Shown piece after piece: positions 1-7,522 of a stretch of 9,331 nt of DNA (position 1 is its first letter; each line of letters opens with the position of its first letter). A program made the position numbers and the translations under genes. Origin of the DNA: Candidatus Gracilibacteria bacterium CG2_30_37_12 (GTDB lineage: Bacteria > Patescibacteriota > Gracilibacteria > BD1-5 > UBA2023); contig MNYO01000004.1 of NCBI GenBank assembly GCA_001873165.1, forward strand, positions 1 through 9,331, read 5' to 3'. Below the pieces are notes generated by a model, which worked only from the letters and a program-made list of their open reading frames with translations, was not told the origin of the DNA and did not search any database.

Positions 1-72
1 TTCTTTGACAAGCCAAATATAGAGGAAGAGAATATCGACGAAGAGGAAACATTCGATATTCGGGTTAAATAG
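1..72 (+). CDS. 3' end of an unidentified protein gene
   Basis: Frame 1 is open from the window edge to a TAG at 70-72 and encodes only the last 23 residues of a protein. The tail is acidic (EEENIDEEE) and ends TFDIRVK. There is no recognisable motif, so I assign no function. It is called coding because the frame is open to the edge, ends in TAG (a true stop in this genome), and the structured, terminator-like segment at 80-233 follows immediately. It converges with mfd. Confidence 0.5.
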   Translation, partial: FFDKPNIEEENIDEEETFDIRVK

Positions 73-79
73 AAAATTA

Positions 80-233
80 TGTGTGGTTAAAAATACAAGT
101 TGTTCTCTTATCTAAGGCACCCAAGTATCAACTTTTATATTTCTCGCTAAATTTGGCTTGTTTTTGACTAATTTACCCCCTTATCTGCCCTCTGGAAGCG
201 GGGTGAAGTAGTCAAAACAGCCACACACTTTTT
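80..233 (+). other. Structured three-helix element in a convergent gap (terminator or small RNA)
   Basis: Three nested or adjacent inverted repeats can be drawn on the + strand. A closing stem pairs 80-88 (TGTGTGGTT) with 219-227 (AGCCACACA, one G-U). Inside it, 91-102 pairs with 129-142 (AAATA and AAGTTG against CAACTT and TATTT). A strong 18-bp stem pairs 162-179 with 200-217 (TTTTGACTA... against ...TAGTCAAAA, one mismatch and one G-U). Five T residues follow at 229-233. As a whole it resembles a three-way junction ending in a U-run, so it could terminate the upstream gene. The strongest stem has T at its 5' base and A at its 3' base, which is not the usual terminator layout. A small RNA is therefore possible. 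The remainder of this gap, 234-311, is AT-rich with nothing recognisable. Confidence 0.4.
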
Positions 234-311
234 GCCATTATGCCAAAATATATTATATACAACAAATAGATATTGCAAGTTTCTCTTTGAAAAAATTTAT
301 ATGAACATCCT

Positions 312-3300
312 TTATTTATCCCTCTCTAAAATCTTTTTGAGAAAATCCCTATCTCCGCGAAATATCTTGGTATCTACTTTGATCTTGTGAATATTTATGA
401 GCACAAAATCACCTGTCGTATCGAGTTCGAGAAATTTCCGAACCATTGATACTTCTATGGTAGAATCGAACTCAAAAACATAACTCGAACCGATTTTCTT
501 GAGAGAATTCACTCCAAATTTCCCGAAAATAACTCGGGCCTGAAGAAGAAGAAAGAGATTTTCAAAAGATTCTGGGAGTTTTTCATTGGCTTCTTCAAAA
601 GTTTTGTGTGTATATTCGAGATCCTCCAAAGTTTCAATCGATTCAATATTTCGGAAAAAACGAATCTTGTCAAGTTCTGAATCAAAGAAATCATTATCAA
701 TGAAATAAGAGATATCGAGTTCTATCTTACAATCATTTTTCTTGAGCACCTTTCCACTTCTGAGTTCCTCAATCTTTTCCTCAAGCAGAGTGAAATAAAG
801 AGAAAGTCCTGTATCGTGAGTTTTTCCAGACTGTTTAATCCCGAGTACATCACCCGCCCCACGAATCTCTAGATCTCGCAGTGCTATTTCAAAACCTGCT
901 CAGAGATCAGCATTATTGACGATAGTAAGCAGTCGCTTCTTTCCATCCGCATCGAGATTTTCTGTATGATAAAGAAGGTAACAGGTGGCATCTCGATCTT
1001 TGCGCCCCACGCGTCCACGAAGTTGGTGAAGTTGTGCAAGTCCAAACCTTGGAGCATCATCGATAAAAATCGTATTTGCATTAAGGAAATTCACACCATT
1101 TTCTATGACAGTAGTAGACAAAAGAATGTCGTACTTTCCATTCTTGAAGTCGATAATAATATCCTCGAGTTGCATACCGTCAAGCCGTCCGTGGGCAATG
1201 GCTATCCTGACATATTTGCCAAGAATACCCATGAGTTGTTTACGAACCAACTCTATCGAAGCGACTCTATTGTGGAGAAATATCACCTGCCCTCCACGAG
1301 CGAGTTCTTTTTCCACCGCCTCTTTGATGACCGTTTCATTCCATGTCAGAACAACTGTCGTCACCGCTTTTTTGAGAGGAGGTGGTGTTGCGAGAACCGA
1401 TATTTTTTTCACTCCAGAAAGTGCGAGATTCAAACTTCGTGGGATTGGAGTCGCCGAGAGGGAAAGTATGTCTATATTGGATTTGAGGGCATTGATCTTT
1501 TCCTTATCCAATACTCCAAACTTATGTTCCTCATCAATAATAAGGAGTCAGAGGTTTTTAAAAACAATTCATTCAGAAAGAATCCTATGTGTTGCAACCA
1601 CACAATCAATCGTCCCATTCTTGAGTCATACAAGAATCTGCGTCGCCTCTTTTTGTGTACTAAATCGTGTCAGAACCGCAAGACGAACATTAAAATGAGC
1701 CAAACGTTTTTGAAGTGATTCCATATGTTCATAAGCGAGAACGACGAGTGGAGAGATGAGAATAGATTGTTTTCCATTCAAAAATGCACGATAAATAGCA
1801 TTCATCGCCACTTCTGTTTTCCCAAAACCAACATCCCCTGAAAGAAGTCGATCCATGGGATTACTCGATTCCATATCGGCGAGAATCTCAGTAATAGCCG
1901 TTTGTTGATCGATGGTATGTGTATATGGAAAATCTGTGCGAAAAATCTTTTCTTGTTCAGGAAATGAGGTGAATGAAAACCCTTCGGAGATACGTCGTTT
2001 CGCATACGTTTCCAGAAGTTCTCGAGCGATTTTCTCGACATCTTGATTCGTTTTTTCGAGTGTCTTTTTCCATTCATTTCCTGAAAGTCTAGTGAGAATC
2101 GGTTCGTCATTTCCGATATATTTACTCACTCGATGAATCTCGATGAGTGGAACAAAGAGTTTATCGTCTGCTCGATATTCGATGAGCATATATTCTCGTT
2201 TGTTTCCTCCGACGTCCTTCTCGACAATCTCACGAAAGACCCCAACTCCATGATCACGATGAACCACATAATCATTGGGGCGAATTTCCAAGAGGAGATC
2301 AAGGTTTTTTACGATACTTTTTTTCGTCCGATTACGGATGAAAATATCTCCAAGTATATTATCTGTTATAAAATATGTGTCGCCTATGACGAAACTGTCC
2401 AATCCACCAATATTTACCTCGTCTGCTCATCCAGTTATGAGATTATTGTACTCGAGAAAATTCCTGAGTGCTTTCGTATGTTTCGTATAAAAATGGACAC
2501 TTTTGCCAAAGTTTTTGACAAGTATTTCTAATTCCTGAAGAGATGTAATTTTCAGATCCTTTATACCAATATCAACGAACTCGTCCACCGTACTTCCAGC
2601 GAATATTATGGACTTTTGACATATTTTCGCCACTTCCTGAAGAGACTCCCAGAAATCGAGATTTATGAAAACAATCTGCGTATTTTTAAGATAGAAATAC
2701 AGCTCCGTATTGAGAGAAATTTTTCTCAAATCGACATTTTCTAGTGATTGATTGTCTCAGATAAAAGGAAGATATACTGTATCTTTCTTATAAAGAAACT
2801 GTCCATGAGTATCAAAGACGAGAACCTCATCGATGATGGTATCAAAAAAACTCAGAGTGATAACTTTTTCCTCGAAAGGAAGACGAATCGAAATAGTATC
2901 CCCGTCCTTCTTATAAGTCCCTGGTTTTGAGAGATATACAGAATGCATATATCCAGCATCTATCAGAATCGTAATGCATTTTTCCGGAGAGATATCCATA
3001 TTTCTCTCAATCGGAAATGTATTTTTCTCCATATGATATTTCCAATTGATTGCCACTTCGAAAAACTCTTTCGTTGTTATAAACCAACCATTCTCTCGAT
3101 GAAAAAAATCCACCATATGGGAAATATCAAAGATAGGAACGATAGATTCTTTAGTTATAAAAGAGAGGATTTTTGCAAAAGTTTCTGCTTCTTTTTTCGT
3201 ATCAAATACGAGAAGATTTTTGCCACTATTAAAGTTCTCACTCAGTAAAAAAGCTCGGGAAAAAGAATTTCCCGAGGCGGTGTACGTTGTGTGTGATGTA

Positions 3301-3314
3301 AGTGGAAAGAGCAT
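312..3314 (-). CDS. mfd: Transcription-repair coupling factor Mfd (1000 aa, six UGA-Gly)
   Basis: Mfd is a cytoplasmic double-stranded DNA translocase that pushes RNA polymerase stalled at lesions off the template and recruits UvrA. One frame runs from ATG 3312-3314 to TAA 312-314 if TGA is read as Gly at residues 186, 296, 563, 582, 589 and 805. In order it shows a UvrB-like N-terminal part (about 1-300), a CarD-like RNA-polymerase-interaction domain (about 343-400; NDYVVHRDHGVGVF, DKLFVP, VSKYIG), Walker A GDVGFGKTE (493-501), the DEEH box (594-597), SATPIPR (620-626), QLRGRVGR (764-771), the DLEIRGAG segment just after Gly805, and a C-terminal TRCF domain (about 865-960). At 1000 aa it is shorter than E. 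coli Mfd (about 1150). RecG is excluded by the polymerase-interaction domain and the DEEH box. The start lies 52 nt after trxA, without a clear Shine-Dalgarno, so the two genes are probably co-transcribed. Confidence 0.95.
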
Positions 3315-3366
3315 TGTATGGGCTTCTAGGATAGGAAAACTTTTAGTTTGTATTTTCCTATGAGTT

Positions 3367-3687
3367 TTATAAATATTTCTGAAGAGTAACTTCCAAATCT
3401 GCTACACTTTTCACACCAACCAATTGTTCTACAGATTTTCCATCTTTAAATACTATCATAGTAGGGATACTCATAATTCGAAACTTCTGAGGAGTTTGTG
3501 GATTTTCATCAACATTCATTTTCATAATCTTTGCTGTTGTCCCCATTTTTTCTGCGAGTTCTCCGAGTCGTGGAATCATAACCTGACAAGGACCACACCA
3601 TTCTGCCCAGAAATCTACAAGGACCACACCAGTGGATATATTGTCTTCAAAATTTGCGTCACTCGTAATAAAAACATTTGCTGCCAT
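3367..3687 (-). CDS. trxA: Thioredoxin
   Basis: Small cytoplasmic disulfide reductase of 106 aa, the usual thioredoxin length. The redox motif is WCGPC at residues 30-34 (cysteines 31 and 34), preceded by the family's VLVDFWAEW strand. The cis-proline loop is SIPT with Pro75, followed by MIVFKDGK and the late glycine of QLVGV. There is no signal peptide or membrane segment, so it should act in the cytoplasm. No TGA codon occurs in the frame. The ATG at 3685-3687 gives a normal N-terminus; the upstream sequence (TTTATCGCTT) lacks a Shine-Dalgarno and I found no convincing promoter. mfd follows 52 nt downstream on the same strand. The natural electron donor, thioredoxin reductase, is not in the window. 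Confidence 0.95.
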   Translation of the reverse strand: MAANVFITSDANFEDNISTGVVLVDFWAEWCGPCQVMIPRLGELAEKMGTTAKIMKMNVDENPQTPQKFRIMSIPTMIVFKDGKSVEQLVGVKSVADLEVTLQKYL

Positions 3688-3732
3688 AAGCGATAAATTT
3701 AAGAAATAACATTGAACAATAATTTGCGAGAG

Positions 3733-3820
3733 GAGAGGATTTTTATTTCGATGTTCATATGGCCTTGGAAAATTTCAGTATGGAAACTGGCTTCATATGA
3801 ACGAGAAATAAAAACCTGTC
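3733..3820. repeat. 88-nt imperfect hairpin between divergent trxA and folD
   Basis: Arm 3733-3761 pairs with 3794-3820. GTTCATATG at 3753-3761 is complementary to CATATGAAC at 3794-3802. TTTTTATTTC at 3740-3749 pairs with GAAATAAAAA at 3805-3814 (one arm reads GAGAAATAAAAA). AGG at 3736-3738 pairs with CCT at 3815-3817. The stem extends inward by GCC/GGC (3762-3764 with 3789-3791) across a two-base bulge, leaving a 24-nt loop. Only small bulges interrupt about 27 pairs. No T-run follows on either strand, so it does not look like a terminator. It could be a leader structure of trxA-mfd, a small RNA, a cruciform or a regulator site. The rest of the 3688-3947 gap shows only a weak folD promoter. 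Confidence 0.55.
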
Positions 3821-3889
3821 TGCGAGTAAAAAACTCACCATCTCATCGGAATGATTGTATAGAAAAATGAAAAAAATCAACAACAAAAC

Positions 3890-3917
3890 TTGGTATTTTA
3901 GGAAAAATCGGTACTAT
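3890..3917 (+). promoter_or_regulatory. Candidate sigma70-type promoter of folD
   Basis: TTGGTA at 3890-3895 and TACTAT at 3912-3917 are separated by 16 nt, each matching the -35 and -10 consensus at four of six positions. Transcription would start near 3924, about 24 nt before the folD ATG. A second option is TGTACT at 3939-3944, only four bases from the ATG, which would give a leaderless message. This is pattern matching only. Confidence 0.3.
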
Positions 3918-3947
3918 CCGTACATCTTATCCTTTGAATGTACTACA

Positions 3948-4796
3948 ATGATTATTGACGGTCGCTCCATTGCAAATACTATTCTCACAAATCTCCGTGA
4001 GGAAATTGAGAAACTTTCCGTAAAGCCAAAACTTTCCGTAATCTTGGTGGGAGAAAGTCCTGCAAGTCTCTCTTATATCAAGCAAAAAGAACGTTCCGCG
4101 CTCATCACTGGAATTGATTTTAAGCTTCATCAATTGAGTGTCGATACGACAGAAAAAGAATTACAAGATCTGATTTATGAGATAAATAAAAATCCCTCTA
4201 TTCACGGACTCATTGTGCAACTTCCTCTCCCGAAACATATAGATACGAATAAAATTATCGAAGCAATAGATCCACGAAAAGATGTTGACGGTTTCACGAG
4301 TCAGAATATTGGGGAGCTCTTCCTCGGGACGGCTGATCTTATCTCTTGTACACCCAAGGGGATTATGAGACTTTTGAAGGAATCAAGTGTGAAAATACAA
4401 GGAGAGAATATCGTTATGGTTGGGAAAAGCAATATCGTCGGGAAACCACTCTCTCTCCTCCTCATGAATGCCGGAGGAACTGTGACAGTATGTAATAAAG
4501 ACACAAAAAATGTCGCGGAATTTACTAAGAATGCTGATATTGTCATCGTCGCGGCTGGAAGCCCCGGGCTTGTGAAAAAAGATATGGTTCACCCTGGTGC
4601 GACTATTATTGACGTAGGATTCACTCTCATGGATGGAAAAATCCGCGGAGATGCCGATTTTGAAGCTCTGGAACCCACCTGTCTCATAACTCCCGTTCCC
4701 GGCGGAGTCGGACCTATGACGGTCACTATGCTTATGGAAAATACCTATATCGCAACAAAGAGTCAGATTATTCACAAAAATACAAAAGTAAGTTAA
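3948..4796 (+). CDS. folD: Bifunctional methylene-THF dehydrogenase / methenyl-THF cyclohydrolase FolD
   Basis: FolD interconverts 5,10-methylene-THF, methenyl-THF and 10-formyl-THF with NAD(P), supplying one-carbon units for purines and initiator formyl-Met-tRNA. The 282-aa product has the family's usual length. It carries the catalytic YxxxK (Tyr43, Lys47; SYIKQK), GLIVQLPLP, KDVDGF (111-116), CTPKG, the nucleotide-binding VGKSNIVGKP (158-167), DIVIVAAGSPG and PVPGGVGP (249-256). The start at 3948 (MIIDGR) matches FolD N-termini. An upstream in-frame TTG at 3855 would add 31 residues unlike the family and is rejected. No TGA codon is used. glyA, which makes the substrate methylene-THF, lies downstream on the same strand. 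No Shine-Dalgarno precedes the ATG. Confidence 0.95.
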   Translation: MIIDGRSIANTILTNLREEIEKLSVKPKLSVILVGESPASLSYIKQKERSALITGIDFKLHQLSVDTTEKELQDLIYEINKNPSIHGLIVQLPLPKHIDTNKIIEAIDPRKDVDGFTSQNIGELFLGTADLISCTPKGIMRLLKESSVKIQGENIVMVGKSNIVGKPLSLLLMNAGGTVTVCNKDTKNVAEFTKNADIVIVAAGSPGLVKKDMVHPGATIIDVGFTLMDGKIRGDADFEALEPTCLITPVPGGVGPMTVTMLMENTYIATKSQIIHKNTKVS

Positions 4797-4896
4797 TACT
4801 TCAAAAGTATATTTTTCGAGCGCCACCGAGGATTGTTTGAGCCATCAGTTATATGGCGAGTTCCACAGGAAGTAAGAAAAGATATATTTTGAAGTA
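4797..4896 (+). repeat. 100-nt inverted-repeat element after folD
   Basis: Directly after the folD stop, 4797-4816 (TACTTCAAAA, then TATAT and a T-run) pairs with 4878-4896 (AAAGATATATTTTGAAGTA). This gives about 19 pairs with one bulged G and one G-T. Inside, GCCAT 4841-4845 can pair with ATGGC 4853-4857, while CGCCA 4821-4825 can instead pair with TGGCG 4854-4858, so two mutually exclusive inner helices exist. It may end the folD transcript or be a structured 3' UTR. No clean T-run follows. The stretch 4897-4935 contains only the candidate -10 box of the next gene. Confidence 0.45.
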
Positions 4897-4925
4897 TGTA
4901 AGGGGATTATCTTTTATTAAAAATC

Positions 4926-4931
4926 TATACT
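4926..4931 (+). promoter_or_regulatory. Candidate -10 box immediately before the 79-aa gene
   Basis: TATACT (five of six matches to TATAAT) ends four bases before the ATG at 4936. Transcription from it would begin at or next to the start codon, producing a leaderless message. I see no good -35 hexamer 16-18 nt upstream (the region reads GGGATTA), so the call is weak. Confidence 0.3.
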
Positions 4932-4935
4932 TTCC

Positions 4936-5175
4936 ATGAATAAACTCACTCTTCTTCTCATCACCCTCTTCTGTATTACTTCCAGTTTTTTTGTTGGGTA
5001 TTATTTCGGAAAAAGTATCTCATCACAAGAGATGAAAAATATCAAGACTTCACTACAAGTAAATATTCATCTTCACGGAAATACTCTCGATGTCGAAAAA
5101 TCTCATTCAGAAATACGTGTGATTATCGATGGAAAAGAGCTTTCTGGAACAGGGAGTATCGAGCTGAAGAAATAA
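4936..5175 (+). CDS. Small membrane-anchored or secreted protein, unknown function (79 aa)
   Basis: I do not recognise the family. Residues 1-3 (MNK) are followed by a hydrophobic stretch to about residue 24 (LTLLLITLFCITSSFFVGYY), which fits a signal peptide or N-terminal anchor. The remaining 55 residues are polar and strand-like, with alternating patterns such as SLQVNIHLHG and EIRVIIDGKELSG, suggesting a small beta domain outside the membrane. Cys13 lies within the hydrophobic stretch; I see no proper lipobox. It sits between folD and glyA on the same strand. No TGA is used and there is no Shine-Dalgarno. A short weak hairpin (GATTTT/AAAATC) just after the stop, within 5178-5198, may end its transcript. 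Confidence 0.65.
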   Translation: MNKLTLLLITLFCITSSFFVGYYFGKSISSQEMKNIKTSLQVNIHLHGNTLDVEKSHSEIRVIIDGKELSGTGSIELKK

Positions 5176-5186
5176 GAGATTTTCAT

Positions 5187-5214
5187 TTGTAAAAATCCCA
5201 ACTTTTCCTATACT
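5187..5214 (+). promoter_or_regulatory. Candidate sigma70-type promoter of glyA
   Basis: TTGTAA at 5187-5192 and TATACT at 5209-5214 are spaced by 16 nt, matching the consensus at four and five of six positions. Transcription would start near 5221, giving a leader of roughly 28 nt without a Shine-Dalgarno. TATTAT at 5223-5228 is a competing -10 box but has a poorer -35 partner. Confidence 0.4.
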
Positions 5215-5248
5215 TCAAGCCATATTATATTTTCACCCATAAAAATCT

Positions 5249-6496
5249 ATGCCTTCTCAACTTCAACAGCAAGATCCAGAAATTTATGCATCCATACAAG
5301 CAGAAACTACTCGCCAAGAATACGAATTGGAGCTCATCGCCTCTGAAAATTATGCTTCGAAAGCGGTTATGGAAGCAGTGGGAAGTGTTCTTATGAATAA
5401 ATATTCTGAGGGATACCCAGGAAAACGCTACTATGCTGGGCAAGTAAATATCGATGTGGTGGAAAATCTCGCTATCGAACGAGCACGAGAACTCTTTGGT
5501 GCAGAATATATCAATGTACAGCCACTTTCTGGTTCTCCTGCAAATCTCGCTGTGTACCTTGGACTTTTGAATCCGGGAGATACGGTTCTCGGAATGAGTC
5601 TCGATCAAGGGGGACACTTATCTCACGGACATCCTCTTAATTTTTCTGGACTCCTCTATAAAATTGTTTCCTATGGAGTAGGCAAAACGACGGAAACCAT
5701 CGACATGGATGAAGTCGAAAGAATCGCGATAGAGTCGAAACCTCGTATGATTATCGCTGGATTTTCTGCGTACTCAAGGGATCTCGACTGGAAACGATTT
5801 CGAGACATCGCCGACAAAGTCGGTGCATATTTGATGGCAGATATCTCTCACATCGCTGGTCTCGTCGCTGGGAAAGTTCTCACCAATCCTGTTCCATTTT
5901 GTGATGTCGTAACTACTACGACACACAAAACCCTTCGTTGACCACGAGGGGCGATTATTATGTCGAGAGCAGCTCTCGGACCAGCTCTTGCTCGTGCGGT
6001 ATTCCCGGGAGTTCAGGGAGGACCTCATGAGAACCTCATCGCTGCAAAAGCAGTTGCTTTCCGAGAAGCCCTTCTTCCCTCTTTCGAAGTATATGCGAAA
6101 CAAGTGGTTGCGAATGCCCAGACTCTTGCTGCCAACCTCTCCTCACAAGGACTTCGAGTTGTTTCTGGTGGAACCGACAATCACCTCATGCTTCTCGATG
6201 TTTTTGGAAGTCTTGGAGTGACAGGGAAAGAGGCAGAACACGCACTCGAAGAAGTTGGAATTAGTACCAATAAAAATATGATTCCATTCGATCCTCGAAA
6301 ACCCCTTGACCCCTCAGGAATCCGCATCGGAACTCCTGCCATCACGACTCGTGGTATGGGTCGAAATGAGATGGAAATCCTCGGAAATATCATGATCCGA
6401 ACTCTCAAAAATAGAGAAAGTGTCAGTGAACTTGAAAAGATTAAACAGGAAGTAAAAGAATTGTGTGTGAAGTTTCCTCTCTATTCGAAAAATTAG
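5249..6496 (+). CDS. glyA: Serine hydroxymethyltransferase (415 aa, one UGA-Gly in the active-site motif)
   Basis: A PLP enzyme that converts serine and THF to glycine and 5,10-methylene-THF in the cytoplasm. The 415-aa frame runs from ATG 5249 to TAG 6494-6496 and matches the family's normal length (about 415-420). Motifs in order are [52 protein letters not shown] and TTTTHKTLR, with the PLP-binding Lys227. The next codon, 231, is TGA at 5939-5941, followed by PRGAIIM. The family has Gly here (HKTLRGPRG), so TGA is read as glycine. C-terminal motifs [21 protein letters not shown] and [15 protein letters not shown] are intact. FolD upstream uses the methylene-THF produced. A good terminator follows. 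Confidence 0.97.
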
Positions 6497-6507
6497 AAAT
6501 ATCTGTC

Positions 6508-6585
6508 ATTGCGAAAATATTCAATAACTGAACTTTTTACAAACTGTAAAGTCTCTATGAATATTTGTGGCAATCTTCCTTTTTT
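6508..6585 (+). terminator. Rho-independent terminator of glyA with a composite stem
   Basis: ATTGC 6508-6512 pairs with GCAAT 6570-6574. AAATATTCA 6515-6523 pairs with TGAATATTT 6558-6566. An inner hairpin ACTTT(TT)AC 6532-6540 pairs with GTAAAGT 6546-6552. Six T residues follow at 6580-6585. It begins 12 nt after the glyA TAG. The stretch 6586-6660 beyond it is AT-rich and holds only a short CCC-CGAA-GGG hairpin around 6645-6655. Confidence 0.65.
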
Positions 6586-6664
6586 ATAGAAAAATTATTC
6601 ATTATCTCTGTTTTCCTTTTATTTTTCCATAATTGGTAGATTTTCCCCGAAGGGCAATCCTGTG

Positions 6665-6725
6665 CCAGATATTTTTCAAAAAATGTTCAAGAGTTTTCAA
6701 GAAGTATGTAATTGAAAAATTCTGG
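6665..6725. repeat. Inverted repeat abutting the promoter of the 251-aa gene
   Basis: CCAGATATTTTTCAA at 6665-6679 is complementary to TTGAAAAATTCTGG at 6712-6725, giving 14 pairs with one bulged T. The loop of about 32 nt contains two near copies of TTCAAGA. The right arm ends one base before the candidate -35 hexamer, so it could be an operator or a leftover terminator-type hairpin. No T-run follows on the + strand. Confidence 0.4.
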
Positions 6726-6726
6726 A

Positions 6727-6755
6727 ATGACAAATATATGTATTTAACTCATAAT
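6727..6755 (+). promoter_or_regulatory. Candidate promoter of the 251-aa gene
   Basis: ATGACA at 6727-6732 and CATAAT at 6750-6755 each match the -35 and -10 consensus at five of six positions, with the ideal 17-nt spacing. This is the best promoter in the window. The start point would fall near 6762, two or three bases before the ATG at 6765, so the message would be nearly leaderless. That also favours 6765 over the upstream in-frame ATG at 6738. Confidence 0.5.
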
Positions 6756-6764
6756 TTTCTCAAT

Positions 6765-7520
6765 ATGTGACTCGATGGTCTTGATAATCTCGATGGTGAT
6801 GAGGGCGGCGCGGAAGGTGGTACCGAACAACAATCCGAAGCAGCAAAAGCCAAGGCTTCGAAAGCCATCGCCTGAATTCAACGAACCCGAAAAGATGAGA
6901 AAAAAGCTCAGCGCGACGATGATTATCTCCATCTCTGTCTGCGGGAGATTATTTCGTCAGAAAAATACGATATTCTTATCCCCTATATTTTCCCTCTCTT
7001 CGATGAAGGAGTTCCTTCTCATATTATCATCGGGGCATTTTCGCTCGTCCACCAGCATGCATCTGATATTATCAGAGATCACTATATAGGAAATATGAAC
7101 AATGGACTCATCAATCCACAGTCCATAGAAGAAAAATCTTCTCATATTACTCTTACAGAAAATTCCTCACATCCACAGAAATATTCACACCGAACCTTTA
7201 TACTTCCTGCTTTTTCGACACCTGTTGAGTTCGACGACGAAACCATCGATCCTGCTATTAGAAAACGCATCAATGAATGGATAGAAGATATTTTCACCAT
7301 CGTCAGTTTCGATCCTTCCGTTGTTATGACCGAGCGATTTCTCCATGTCCTCACCGGGAAAGAGAAAAAAGATGTTGTGAAACTCCTCTCTGGAGTCCTC
7401 ATATTCTTCCTCCTGAGAGTCAATGTCCACATCTCCGCAGATAAGGCATCACTTTATACCGAGTTTATATTAAAAGAAGTGGAAAAGAAATTGAAGGAGC
7501 TGAAGTTGGAGAAAATTTAA
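6765..7520 (+). CDS. Protein of unknown function, acidic Gly-rich N-terminus (251 aa, two UGA-Gly)
   Basis: I do not recognise the family. With TGA as Gly at codons 2 (6768-6770) and 37 (6873-6875), one frame runs from ATG 6765 to TAA 7518-7520. Residues 1-22 are rich in Gly, Asp and Glu (GLDGLDNLDGDEGG) and look disordered. Residues 25-52 are Ala/Lys/Arg-rich and probably helical. About 54-110 and 165-251 look like folded, mostly helical parts with hydrophobic patches (YDILIPYIFPLF; LLSGVLIFFLLRV at 207-219), ending in a charged helix (LKEVEKKLKELKLEK). The patch at 207-219 is short for a membrane span. An ATG at 6738 would add nine residues. Standard-code gene finding would see only 7095-7520. 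A perfect palindrome follows the stop. Confidence 0.75.
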
Positions 7521-7522
7521 AT

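Noticed and set aside
176..203. Signal recognition particle RNA, suggested by CTGGAAGCGGGG
   Set aside because: The conserved GGAAGNAGC-type asymmetric loop and its opposite strand are absent.
966..1718. Long + strand open frames inside mfd (966-1718, 1105-1698, 2133-2531)
   Set aside because: They are antisense shadows of a well-supported mfd and show no domain-like sequence.
900..3314. RecG helicase instead of Mfd
   Set aside because: The CarD-like RNA-polymerase-interaction domain, the DEEH box, the DLEIRGAG segment and the C-terminal TRCF domain are Mfd features.
3855..3947. N-terminal extension of FolD from TTG 3855
   Set aside because: The added 31 residues do not resemble FolD, and MIIDGR at 3948 is the normal family start.
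4918..5250. Shared 11-mer TAAAAATCTAT before the 79-aa gene and glyA
   Set aside because: It is AT-rich and placed differently relative to the two starts, so chance is likely.
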